Source of the DNA: Prinsepia uniflora
Lineage: Eukaryota > Streptophyta > Magnoliopsida > Rosales > Rosaceae
Length of the DNA: 64,000 nt
Direction of reading: 5' to 3'
Assembly: GCA_032719365.1 (NCBI GenBank)
Contig: CM064872.1
Span: forward strand, 57,464,891 to 57,528,890
A model generated the notes under the pieces. The model did no database searches, had not been told where the DNA came from, and was given only the letters and a program-made list of their open reading frames with translations. A program made the translations under genes and the position numbers. Below, one piece after another: positions 30,990 through 42,318 of the stretch (its first letter is position 1; every line of letters begins with the position of its first letter).

Positions 30990-33855
30990 TGACAGGACCC
31001 GGCCCGATCCCCCTGGGACCACCCGGGACGTGCCCTGCTCCTGTCTGACACCCGACATTAAAATACCCAAAAATACCCTTATTGAAGATGAAATGCATAA
31101 AGAAAATCCATAGTTAAGTCATACATAGCACACCACACAAATACTCAAATACAAATAGTGTCAGACAAGGGATGGTTCCCGAATACAGTTTATTGAGCAC
31201 GACTCTAGACACACTACGTGCCAACCTACCCAGCAGTAGGGTTCAGGTACGCAACGTAAACCTATGCCTCTTCCTCCTCGGGATCCTCCTCCTCCTCCTC
31301 GGGATCCTCCTCCTTGATAGCACTACCTGGAGGGGTAGTAAAACAACAAAGGTGAGTGGGCCGAAACTCAAGGTTTACAAAGTAGTTTACCATTTCGAAA
31401 ACATATAGCTTTTCCCCTCCGTTTTCCGAAAAGACATGCATAGTATCATAAACCACAAAACCATATAGTCATAAGCAGAATAATATCAACATAATATAAT
31501 CTTAGTCACTGCACTATACATCCCAACCCTGACATCCCAGATGCCCGACGTCCCAGACGCCCAATAAGGTCACAGTCTCAAGGCTACGCGTGCCACCCGG
31601 GGTCTCAATCCCGAGTCCAAATCCCGAACCTAGTCCGAGCATGGCATTCTAGATGCCTGACGTCCCAGACGTCCAATAGTAGCAATCCTGCTCCTGAGTC
31701 ACTCTACGGTCCAGTCCCTCCGTAGAATGACTCCTCACAGGAAATGCGCCGTGACCACTCCGGTGTACCTACATCCGGAGGAGATAGAATCCTAGGGTAG
31801 ATCTATACAGTGCAGTACCACAGATGATATCGAGATCCATTATACATATATATGACTCCAAACCATTCATAAACAACCAGACGGGTCTCATGCCCAAACA
31901 TCGTAATGCGTGCCATAAATCATACACAAGATAAACAGATACGTTTACTTAAATCACATATAGATATAGCAGAAAGTAAAACAGTTATGCATGCCGAAGT
32001 TTAGTGAAATCAAAGGCCCACTCACAGTACAATCCCGCTGCAATCCCGAGCGTAAAGCCCCGTCCAAGGGTTAAAGTACAATTCCTGTCATGCCCAAAAC
32101 ATACGTAAAGGTCACTTTAAGTCCCTACTAAACAACTACGAAACCCTAGACTGAAACCGGCCCGGGAAAGCCGTCCGAACACGCTTCCCAAGGCATCAAA
32201 CCCTAATTTGACCAACTTAACGATCTCCGATCGACACGAAACCACCGCCATTGGATCCGTATCGTCGAAACCTTGAAAATGGCACTGGTCCCACACAAAA
32301 TACTGTTCACACGCACCCCCCACGCGCCGGTCAACCCTCTGGTCAATAGTGCTACAGTGATGCTGACGTCAGCATGACGTCACTGCTGACGTCAGCATGA
32401 CGTCATCACTGACAGTGTCAGAGGACACGTGTCAACAGCCCATTGGTCCCTGGTCTGACAATATCCTGACATGATGATGTCATCATGACGTCACTGCTGA
32501 CGTCAGCATGATGACGTCATCAGCTACAGTAACCGGGTCTGCGAATCGGGTCACCGCAGACCCACGGTTCGACCCGATCACAGATCGTGATTCCGACCAC
32601 CAAAATCGATGGGGTTTGTTCCTATGGACTCGTCTGAACATGTTATATGGCTCTGTGTAATCAAAACAGATTTTTAAGTTCGAGAAACCACCTGAAAAAC
32701 GACGGAGAACTGGCTGCCGGTTCTGGTTCGTCTTCTCCAGCGAGCCGTCACGCTTCCAGCCACCAACTCTGGTCCAAAATTCTCGTCTAGTCCCCTAGGT
32801 TAAGTCTCAAAAGCAACCAAACGAGTTTAACGTTAAAAACGGACAGTTCGAGGCAGGGAAGGAAAATCGGCCTTCTCGGGTTTGCAGGCTTACCGCCGCC
32901 GTGTCGCCGCCGTGGGCTGCCCAGTCCAGTCCTACGCCGTCCAGAGGTCACAACGGTCCTAGCCCTAGGTTGGTTCGAGCCCAGAAGTCACGGTTTGGAC
33001 GGTTGGATGGTTTTGGGCTGCACGGGTCCTCTCGGGTTTGTGGGTTTTCCGGCCGTGCAGGGTGGCCGTGGTGGCGTTGGCCGGTGTCTGGTGGAGGTGG
33101 TGCACGGTCTGGTGCTGCCTGATGAAGAAGGTTGGGTGGTGAGCTGCTGGTGTGATTGTTTGAAGGATGAGAGGTTGCACGGTTTGAAGGAAGAAATGAA
33201 AATGAATATGTGAGTCTCTGATGCTTTTAAAAACAGAATAGAGAATAGAAACCAACGGCTAGGATTTAATCTGACCTAAGGATGAAGGGTGAGGATTTAA
33301 GGAAATTAAACTAATTAATTAATCACATGGCAGACCAAGATCCAGATTGTTGGGGATGATGTGGATGGGGTAGATGAGTGACATGTGTCACTCATCAAGG
33401 GTCCAGATTGATTGGGTTAAAGTAAATCAGATTCTAATATTTTAATATTATTTTAAGTTCCGAGTCTCGGTTAGTTCGGTTACGTTCTTGACCATAACTT
33501 TTTCGTCGTAAGTCCGAATTCGGCGTGCCGCCTGTCTACGGATTCGTATCGACGAGACCTACGTAACGGTCATTGGCCCTCGTCCGTTGGACTTCCCGGG
33601 TCAAAAGTCAACATTTGGCCCCCAAATGGCCAAATTACCAAAATGCCCCTCGACTTCCGAACGTCACAACTTCTTCCTCGAACGTCGGAATCGAACGTGC
33701 CACCTGCCTATGAACTCGTGACGTCCTAAACTACGTCACGGTCATGTGTCAAAGTCCTAAATACTTCCCGAGGTAAAAGTCAACTTTTCCCCCCCTCAGG
33801 GGCAAAACGGTCATTTTACAATAAAATAATAATTACGAAAGTTCGGGTCGTTACA
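30990..33855 (-). repeat. 5' LTR of the Gypsy element
   Basis: 2866 bp, collinear with 23546-26417. Core arms at 31352-31362 and 32015-32025. Confidence 0.95.
32364..32519. promoter_or_regulatory. TGACGTCA array, one site decayed
   Basis: Seven of the eight palindromes are intact. The fifth reads TGATGTCA at 32475-32482, a C-to-T change in a CpG as methylated DNA tends to suffer. Confidence 0.75.
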
Positions 33856-33857
33856 TA

Positions 33858-33893
33858 GATTGACATGGCCTTGAAGATTGACATGGCCTTGAA
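33858..33893 (+). repeat. 18-bp tandem duplication beside the insertion site
   Basis: GATTGACATGGCCTTGAA occurs twice in direct succession, starting within the target duplication of the Gypsy element. Confidence 0.85.
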
Positions 33894-33945
33894 GATTCCT
33901 CTAGAGTTTCGTGATATGAGCTAGCTACTTTCTCCACTCAGAGAT

Positions 33946-34245
33946 ATGGATGGTGGGAGGTCTTCTGATAGCTTAATCAAGGAGTGGGTGAGTGCTCTGA
34001 TGCGCTTGAAAAATCCTGTTACCTGGAATAAGAACAGCAAGCAGGATCCCATTGCTTCTTTGGAGAGAAAGTCTGATCATCAAGTTCCTTCCAAGCCTAG
34101 CCGTTCTAGCCTCTTAGAGTCATCTACCAAGTGCAGAGCTTCAGGCAGTCCTTGTGGGGATGCATCCAAACATCCTAAAAGGTTGAAGGTGATTCTCACT
34201 TCCCCTGAAGTGATTGAGGCTTTGAGAGATGAAGGCCCAAATTGA
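33946..34245 (+). pseudogene. Degenerate host coding unit, segment 1
   Basis: A 99-codon plus-strand frame rich in Ser/Lys (for example LKNPVTWNKNSKQDPIASLE). It continues the unit interrupted at 23545. No domain recognised; the frame ends in a stop and the next coding-like stretch is in another phase. Confidence 0.35.
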
Positions 34246-34337
34246 TTAGTGGAGGGGACACGATCATCATCCAAGACCCCAGAAGTGATAGTTGCCCTCA
34301 TTCTAGCAAAAGAAACTCCGAAAAAATGTGCCACAAG

Positions 34338-34838
34338 AAGCTTATGACAAGGTAGTCCGAGACCTTAGGTTTGCAAAAGCTGGGGCCCGTAAGCTGGTTG
34401 ACATGCTTCATGGGAATGCTGGTATTAGAGAGCAAAGTGGATGAGCTGAAGACAAGTTGTGCAGAGAGGATGTTGTTAGAGAATGAGCGAGACGTTGCCC
34501 TAAACGAGGCCCTTTTTTTGCGCGGAAGTTTACTAGATTCAGATGAGGAAATTAAACATTTTCCACCACATGTCCCCATAAATTTGAGCCAAAAGGAGCA
34601 TGTGGCGCAAAAGTTGGATATGGTAAGTTGTAGTGGGATCACCACCAAGGAGCAAGAACTGGAGCCAGAGAAAGAGCCTGAGCCTGCAATGGAACCTGAA
34701 CCAGAGCTTGAGGCTGAGGTCAGGAATGAAGGTGCCCATGAGATTACTGAATCATCATTTAACGATGCTTCCTTACTTTTAGCAGAAGAGTGGGAAGAGT
34801 TTCGAAAAATAATGGGCTTTGAAGACCTGCATCTGTAG
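34338..34838 (+). pseudogene. Degenerate host coding unit, segment 2 (coiled coil, acidic repeat)
   Basis: A stretch reading EAYDKVVRDLRFAKAGARKL (from 34338) is out of phase with the following open frame (34371-34838, 155 codons if its first ATG is used). That frame has a heptad-like helix (KVDELKTSCAERMLLENERD), a Glu/Pro repeat (EPEKEPEPAMEPEPELEAE) and an acidic C-terminus. The phase change marks a frameshift. I do not recognise the family; helix plus acidic tail is common in plant element gag-like proteins. Confidence 0.4.
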
Positions 34839-34849
34839 TTTCTTTAAGC

Positions 34850-35115
34850 CATTTCCTTATGTTTGTACTTTCATTCCAGTAGTGAATAATCGGTTTGAGA
34901 AATCGACATGTGATTTGCCAAACGTCTTTCAAACGAATAAATGAGAAAATTTATGCAGAATTTTGGAATTCAAGTGTCAAATCTCCTTTTTCCACTTTAC
35001 AATGTGCTTGAACAAAAACTTCCAAACAATTAGCTTTCCATATGTTCCCACTGCAGCCATGGGCGTACAATAAGGGGCTCTAAATAACTTGAATGGTTAG
35101 AAGAAACGTGTTTCG
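34850..35115. other. Non-coding spacer
   Basis: AT-rich, no frame or terminus recognised. Confidence 0.5.
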
Positions 35116-35119
35116 TAAG

Positions 35120-35480
35120 GTGCCTTCAAGGAAGGGTTTTGCTCTTTAACTGAAGGCTTGATATGCTTTGCATGAAAGCTTAAGCACTTTCAGTAAGGAT
35201 GCTTTGGAAATTCTTCCATGAGGAAGACTTGGAGCGCTTCTTGGGGGAAGGCTTTAAGTGCTTCGTATGGAAGGCTTTGAGCGCTTCCAGGAATAAGGCT
35301 TTAAGTGCTTCCTAGAGGAAGGTTGTGGGTGGTTCCTAGTGGAAGGTTTTGATGCTTCACATAGCGAAGGCTTGGATGCTTCGCATATCGAATGCTTGGA
35401 TGCTTCACATGGCGAAGTCTTGGATGCTACGCACGGCGAAGGCTTTTGACGCTTTGCATGGCAAAGGCTTTTGGTTGCTT
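35120..35480. repeat. Imperfect 24-30 bp minisatellite
   Basis: Units resembling GAAGGCTTGGATGCTTCGCA recur. The best-kept five or six copies (24-25 bp) lie at about 35340-35480, with more diverged, longer units to the left. On the minus strand the phase gives repeated ASK(P/T/H)S peptides, so it may once have been within a coding unit. Confidence 0.75.
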
Positions 35481-35689
35481 TGAGTACTTCTTGGAAGAGG
35501 TTTTGCGAATTACATATGGTGTACAAATATGTTTGTATGACTTCAGAACAATTTGATAATCTTATTGATAATTCAAAATACATGGAAAATGAATTTAGAA
35601 CACAAAAATAAATTTGAAATTTTCAAATGCCTATGTCTCTTGGACCTTGACATGCAACTAGTTGATGCGGATCACCTTCGAGACAGGCT

Positions 35690-36590
35690 CCTTGGGCTAT
35701 TTGTTCTCCAGATGATATGTCGTCTTCCTTTTGATGTAATCGATACAATGTCCTTCCTTCATGAGATTTTGGAGATATCTTTCAAAAGATATACATGTGC
35801 TGATGTTGTGCCTGTAGCATTCATGATAGGCACACCATTTGGTTTTATCAGCCTTTTCTTGATCACTTTGATGGATCCTGGTTTTTTGAACCAAACCTTG
35901 TCTTTGATCTTGTTATGAATTTGGTGGATCAGTATTGAGAATTGCATATTAGGCTTCTCGATGGCCGAGGGGTTTGAAGTTTGGCTCGCCTAGCGTTTGT
36001 TGGACCCTCTATATGTTTTTTTTTTGTTTTCATCCTCTTTGCATGGTGATGATGGTTTGGAGGTTTTCTTGTTCGCCCCGACATGATCTGGCACATGGAA
36101 GCATTCTTCTCATCCTCCTAGAATGCATGTCATTCTGCTAAAGAGGGCATCTTGTTGAGGCTACGAGCATTGTTCATGACTATGTCACCATAGAGTTTGC
36201 TATCTCGGGGGAGTCCTTGTTTGAATGTCATTGCAGCTACAAGGTCGCAACACCCAAGAAAAGAGACTTTTCCTTGCAATACCTCCGAATGTATTATCGG
36301 AGAGTCTCTTTTTCTCTTTTTCGGACGGAGAAGAGATGATCAACCTTTACTTCGATTGTTCAGTGTTGCGAGCATTCCTTCACAAACGCCAGAGCTAATT
36401 CTTCAAAAGAAGCAATTGATCTTCGTGGGAGATGATTGAACCACGTCATTGCATGGCCTTGTAGAGAAGCTTGTAACACTTTGCACATTAGAATCAACTT
36501 GCACTCAGACGATCCAAACGACAGAGGAAGTCAGTTATTCCACCTGACTACAGGGTGTACTTATAGGAAACTGAGTATGACATTGGAACA
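35690..36590 (-). pseudogene. Gag relic of another Ty3/Gypsy lineage
   Basis: Minus-strand reading in changing phases. Around 36520-36390 it gives a capsid-core signature (LQGHAMTWFNHLPRRSIASF). Near 36250-36130 it gives MTFKQGLPRDSKLYGD. At 35860-35750 it gives KWCAYHECYRHNISTCISFE, a Cys/His motif followed by a helix ending GHCIDYI. This order is typical of Gag in non-chromodomain plant Gypsy elements (Tat/Athila-like). Several frameshifts and stops are present. No pol was found to the left. Confidence 0.6.
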
Positions 36591-36652
36591 AATGAAGAAC
36601 CTCTTACCTATCAAGCTGTAATGGCAAGCCCTAGTGCGGTATTGTGGCAGAT

Positions 36653-36717
36653 TGATAGGACCCATCCATAATCCCCCAGGATTATCGTGGGATGACCTGC
36701 TCTGGTCTGACACTACG
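36653..36717 (-). repeat. First 65 bp of the 3' LTR of the outer element
   Basis: TGATAGGACCCATCC... up to the insertion point. CTACG at 36713-36717 is one copy of the target duplication; the other, CCACG, is at 55452-55456. The uninterrupted copy at 63309 reads CACCACGTGTC, so the left copy suffered a C-to-T change. Confidence 0.8.
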
Positions 36718-38352
36718 TGACAAGACCCATCCCAATCCCCCAGGAATTACGCGGGATATGTCATGCTCCTGTCTAACCCACGTGCGACACGAAGGCCAAA
36801 CACCTGTCCAACCCACGTGTAACACAAAGTCCAGACAAGGGATACCCAGGCCAACAGTCCAAACAGGCTTCTAGAGCGCGCTAGGATTAGTGGAGGAGTG
36901 TGATGTCTCGGTCTCTGCTACAGCCCGCATCCGCAATCAACCTGAAGAGCATTAAAAACCATAAAAGCTGTGAGCGAACGAAAATAAATAATTTAATAAA
37001 ACACATTTCATAAAAAGACATTATGCCCTATACTTAAAACCATGCATGCATACGAAAGTCAATTGATTTCAATATAATAAAATCGTTTAGAAAACCAAAA
37101 TCATTTCCTTCCTCAAATCATTAGGGCCTTAGCCCAAAACAATAAAGCCAAACGTATGGGAACTAAGTCCCAAAACCGTAAATCCAAAACATGTGGGTCA
37201 CTGCCTAAATCCATCAACACAGAAATAGCATTTCATCCATACAAATAAATCTGTAATCCAAATACCCATCCTTGGCATCCCAGATGCCTAGCGTCCCAGA
37301 CGCTTGACGTTCCAAACATCATCTCAAGGTCTAAGCACAGCGTGCTGCCCGGGGTCTCTCCGGGTCAATCTCTGACGTCCCAGAAGTCTAATCATAGCAA
37401 TCCTGCTCCTGAGTAGATATATGGTTTGGTCGCTCCATGCAATGACCCCTCGCAGGAAATGCACCGTAACATCCCCAGTGTCCCAGATGTCTGGAGCAGA
37501 GCATCCACATATCCTTATATAAGGATGGTATATAGAAAACGTTTTATAAATCATTTCAAAACATCTCAAAAGGGCCATGCCCGAAATTTCCATAAAATCA
37601 CCAGAAACCCATATATCCAATTAATCAAATCCAAATCCATTTAGGGTCTCCGAACCTGAAATCACATTTATAAACCACAATTGGGACTCATGCCCTATAT
37701 CATAACCAATTGGGCCTCTAGCCCGATCATGTAAACCAAACGGGCATCCAGCCCAATGTCTCATTAAATCAAAAGGACTCCAAGTTTGATAGTTTGCAAA
37801 TCAACTAGGTCTCATGCCCAATTCCATATTTCCAAATATGAAACCAGTTCATCAAGCCACCATAGAAAACACAAGCACGTATAAGCACAGTATAGAACCT
37901 TAAACCTCGAAATATGTGCAAATTCGTAAATCATAAATACCACAATCATAATCATAGAAATCACATATATAAAACATATAAAACAGTTATCCATGCATCA
38001 TACTTTTTAAAATAAAAGTCCACTCACAGACCATCCTAGCTGCCGCCTCGATACGCGTGTCATTAGCCACCCCGAGGCTAATCCGCTATCTCCTGGACTT
38101 CCAATCCTATCCAAATCATGCCCGAAGAACACTAACTATCTATATAAGTTCATAGGATAAAACTCCAAAACTCTCGAAAAAGTAAACATGTTCCGGACAC
38201 ATTTTCCAAGGTGAAAAACCTCTATTTGACCAACCTAAAGATCTCTGATCGATATGAAACTACCATAATTAGATTTGGATGGTCGAAACCTTTAAAGTGA
38301 CAATGGTCCCACCTCGAAATTTGAGCTCACGCGCCCCGATGCGGGTGGTCAA
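36718..38352 (-). repeat. 3' LTR of the second non-coding element, left piece
   Basis: Begins TGACAAGACCCATCCC. Contains hairpin units GGGCCATGCCC (37572), GGGCCTCTAGCCC (37712) and GGGCATCCAGCCC (37742), and the right core arm GTCCACTCACA at about 38017. The left arm near 36968 is decayed. Confidence 0.85.
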
Positions 38353-38557
38353 TGACAGGACCCATCCCAATCCCCCCGGGATTAACATGGGATGACCCTG
38401 CTCCCGTTTGACACGAAGTGTCAGACAAGGGATATTTCCGACCTTTGCCCTCCCGGGCTATCAGAGTACGCCAGGATCCGGAGGAGGCATGTGATATCTC
38501 GGTCTCTACAACAGTCCACATCGTATCCAACCTGAAAGGTATTAAAAACAGAAAGAA

Positions 38558-39763
38558 TGTGAGTGGACAAAAATAAAGAGTTTATAAAAACATATTTCAT
38601 AAAGACCTTTATACCCTTCACTAAAAAGCATGCATGCATAGTAAAACCATTTATCCAAACACATATGCTTAAACAACCATAATTAGGGTCTCAGCCCCAA
38701 ATTCCGTAAATACAAGTCACACGGGCTCCTGCCCAAAACCATTTACAGAAAACCATAACATCATAAACATATGTGGGATCTCAGCCCAAATCCATTTATC
38801 ATCATAAAAAATAATTTCCCAAGCCAATTGAAATCATGTTTATCCATTATATTTCATATTCAAGAACCTGTCACGGTAAAATAGAGCAACGCGCGTGCTA
38901 ACCGGGGTCTCAAACCTAAGTCTCTCCCGGGTCCACCCAGGTCAATGTTCGTAGATCAATGACCCTCCCTGGAGGTAACGAACCATGGCCATCCTGATAG
39001 TAAGGAACCCAATTGGGGGGCGACTCCACTTAGTCAGTGCTCCATGACTACTCCGAGGTCCACCCAGGCCAACGACCCTCCCCGGAGGAGACAATAATAT
39101 ATAAAGGATGGGATATGAAAAACCTTTTGAAATCATTCTTGAAACCTTTCAAGGATTCATGCCCGGCCCCCATAAGCCGTCATGAACCATAAAACCTTTC
39201 CAAGGGTTCATGCCGGTTCCCATAAACTGTCATGACCCGTAAATCCATTTCAAGGGTTCATGCCGGTTCCCATAAACCGTCATGACCCGTAAAAACCATT
39301 TCTAGAGTCCCTGACCCTAGGCCCGAATCCACATACAAACTAGACCTCCAGTCCGAATCGTAAACCAACTGGGCCTTGTGCCCGATTCCGTAAATCAAAT
39401 GGGTCTTGTGCCCGATTCCATATTTCCAAATCTGAAATCAATTTAATAACCAATTGGGCCTCCGGTCCGAGAACGTCAATAAAAGGACTTCGAGTCCGAG
39501 GGTTTCCAAACAAGTGGGTCTCGAACCTGAGTTTACTTTCTCAAATCCAAAACCATTTCATTAAACTATTTCCAAAACCATAAGAATGGAAAATCAGAGT
39601 AAAACCAGAAAACCTCGATTTACGTGCAAGCACGTAAATCGCCTCGAAATACGTGAAACCATATAATTCACAACCATCCAAATCAACATCATGAAATCAT
39701 ATTCATAATCCATATAAAACATTTATGCATGCATCACAGTTTAGAAATCAAGGTCCACTCACA
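38558..39763. other. LTR core with perfect inverted arms
   Basis: TGTGAGTGGAC (38558-38568) and GTCCACTCACA (39753-39763), with TGCATGCA at 38631-38638 and 39726-39733. Hairpins between them include GGGCTCCTGCCC (38723), GGGCCTTGTGCCC (39371), GGGCCTCCGGTCC (39456) and GGACTTCGAGTCC (39485). The unit at 39371-39430 repeats with a 30-bp period. Confidence 0.8.
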
Positions 39764-40701
39764 GACCATCTGAGCTGTCGCCTTGATTTGCGTGCCATAT
39801 GTCTCTTCCGAGCCAATCACCATCACCGAGACTCCCAAACCTGTCCAAATCGTTATAGAAGGTTACTAACTACCTTATTAACCTCCTACCAAAGCCCCAT
39901 AATTTTCCCGAACTTTTAACTATTTTTTAAGCCTACCCTAAACCTTCCGATGCCCCGAAACATATCGAGACGGTGTCCAATTGACACAAAACCTATCCCA
40001 AAATGTTCGTTACATCGAATAGAAGATTTTGTATGTTGAACACTTCCCCAAATTACTGTTCACGCACCCTCATGTGCCCCAAGAAGGTCCAAAATACTGT
40101 TCATCGTCACTAACCTCCAGCTGAATCGGTTCACTGTTCACGACACTGTGCTGAACCGGCGTGACCGGTTCAGTGCTTTTCTCCCTCTGTTTTGGTTCGA
40201 TTTCAACCCTAATTAATCCTATAATTCCTATTTCTTCATTCCCTATCATTTCCAATCATCAAAACAACCTAAAAACATCTAAATTCCATGGTTTAATTAT
40301 GAACCAAACGGTCCATTTTTTCTAAACTGCAACCACGGCTTCACAGCCGTACAAGGCTTCCTAAAACCTTCCTAATGACCTCCTAGAAACCTAATGGATT
40401 CATTAAAACCATCAAAAACGACCCATAACAATAAAAATGGAAAATGGATCGAAAATGGGCTAACCGATACCTCTCGGGTTCCTTGCCTCCATGCCGCCGT
40501 CCACGGCGGTTCTGGCCGTCCAGGCCGGCCACCTCGGCTCCCTCAGTTTCTCTGGTCCTCCCAGCTGATCATGGGTTGATGGTTGGATGGGTTTCGGTTG
40601 CACAGCGATGGAGAATGGTGGGTGTGGGATCGGGTAATTTGAAATGAAGAAATGAAATGCACGGTGAAGGGAGATGTATGAATATGTGTGGGTTGTACAA
40701 T

Positions 40702-40727
40702 GGATGGGTGACACTTGTCACTCATCT
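40702..40727. promoter_or_regulatory. LTR promoter-side palindrome
   Basis: GGATGGGTGACA, CT, TGTCACTCATCT: arms with two mismatches, same central bases as the copy at 9156. Confidence 0.55.
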
Positions 40728-41245
40728 ATTGGGCCTCCATAAATATCTGGGCCCTACTAGAGTCCAAAAGTTAACTCGTTTCGTAATTCGTGCAATAGTG
40801 CACTTGAACTTCCGTGAACCGTAACTTCGCCGGCGAACGTCCGAATTCGACGTGCCGCCTGTCTATGGATTCGTATCTTCCCGATCTACGTAACTGTCCT
40901 CGACCCTCAGCCATCGGACATCTCAGGTCAAAAGTCAACTATTTAACCCCTTTTAACCATATTTACCAAAATGTCCCTAAACTTCCGAACGTCATAACTT
41001 CCTCCTCGAATGTCGGAATTGAACGTACCACCTGTCTATGAACTCGTGATGTCCTAAGCTACGTCACGGTCATCGGTCAAAGTCTATTTGACCACCCGAA
41101 TGAAAAGTCAACGTTTTGCCCACGCATAGGGGCAAAATAATCATTTCGCATCGTTAGTCCGATTTCGCCTAACTAACCACCGATTAACCTCACTAATCGT
41201 GATTAGTCACTAATCTAATCCTAGAATTTGGGACGGGTCGTTACA

Positions 41246-42318
41246 GTCCATGTATGGTCAATGATGTTGACGTCAACAAAGTCAACGCTGATGTCAGCGA
41301 TCAATGGTCAACGGTCAAAACTGACGTCATCACTAACAACTCTGACAGTGCCACGTGTCAAGCTCCATATTGTCCCTGTCTGGCATGATGATGTCACCCT
41401 GATGATGACATTGCTGACGTCATGTCATCCCTAACCTCCAGCCGGGTCAACTCGACTGCCTATAACGGGGTCGCACTGACCCGCAACCCGACTCGGCCTG
41501 TTCTCCCTTGATTCTCAACCATTTCCTTCCGTTCTTCGACAGTTTTGATCGTCCTAGACCCTAGATTAATTATACCAACCCATAAATCTAAGAAAAGGGC
41601 TCAAAGTTACATGTTACACCTATGAACAGTGCGGCCAAACTTCCTCTGTCGATTTCTCTCTTTTCCAGCCACCGCCAACCTCAACTCCAAGCCCAATCAA
41701 CTCGGCTCGTCCTCAGGAACCTCACCCAAGCCACTGAATCGATCAGCAATCATCAAAAAAAAAATCCACCATTTTGAACTAAAAATAGGCTCATGGGTTT
41801 GGCCCTTACCTCTTCGTTGCTCCGTCGTGGCCACCACCACGATCGTCTCGACGTCCCCTTTCACTTTCGTTCACGGCCCAGTAGCATCAGATAAAGGTTA
41901 GGGGGTGTTTGTGTGGGTTGGGTTGCACGGTTTTAGGGAGGGGTTCGATGGTTATGAGAAAACAGAGAGAGGATGATTGAAACAGATGAGGATAAACACA
42001 AAATATTTGGCTCTGGGCCAATCCAAATATGCCATGTGTCGATTTCCTCAGTTTGCGTGAATAGTGCAGTAAAACTTCTTAGACTTGTAACTTCCTCATC
42101 GAACGTTCGATTTCGACGTGCCACCTGTCTACGGACTTGTGACATCCCGATCTACGTTACGGTATCGGTCAAATTCCATTTGATCGTCCGAGTCAAAAGT
42201 CAACAATTTATCCAATTCTAGGAGCAAAATGGTCATTTCACCGCGTCCGTCCAAAATTTCTCGGCTAATCCTCAATTAATTATTAAATAAATCCCAAAAT
42301 TCAGCTTGGGTCATTACA
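41246..42318 (-). repeat. 3' LTR of the second non-coding element, right piece
   Basis: Carries TGACGTCA/TGATGTCA-like words at 41320-41430 and ends GGTCATTACA at 42318. Confidence 0.8.

Larger units (their letters stand above)
23546..33855 (-). mobile_element. Complete chromodomain Ty3/Gypsy element (Tekay/Del type)
   Basis: It is 10,310 bp on the minus strand, with the 3' LTR at 23546-26417 and the 5' LTR at 30990-33855. Target duplication TAGAT lies at 23541-23545 and 33856-33860. It has an iMet PBS, a polypurine tract and one gag-pol frame in the order gag, zinc knuckle, protease, RT, RNase H, integrase, chromodomain. By eye the LTRs differ by about 15 substitutions (0.5%) plus a C-run/T-run length change that fully explains the 6-bp length difference, so it is younger than the LARD (about 0.2 million years at the same assumed rate). 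Two in-frame nonsense codons make this copy unable to give full Gag-Pol. Confidence 0.95.
38353..41245 (-). mobile_element. Solo LTR inserted in the 3' LTR
   Basis: 2893 bp, from TGACAGGACCC to GGGTCGTTACA. Flanks GTCAA (38348-38352) and GTCCA (41246-41250) are a target duplication with one difference. No PBS or polypurine tract at either side. The host LTR resumes on the right with a CAACAAAGTCAACGCTGATGTC block, also found at 54348 in its partner LTR. Confidence 0.88.

Noticed and set aside
35559..35918. 121-codon plus-strand frame at 35553-35918
   Set aside because: It is the reverse-strand shadow of the Gag relic, whose Cys/His motif reads clearly on the minus strand.
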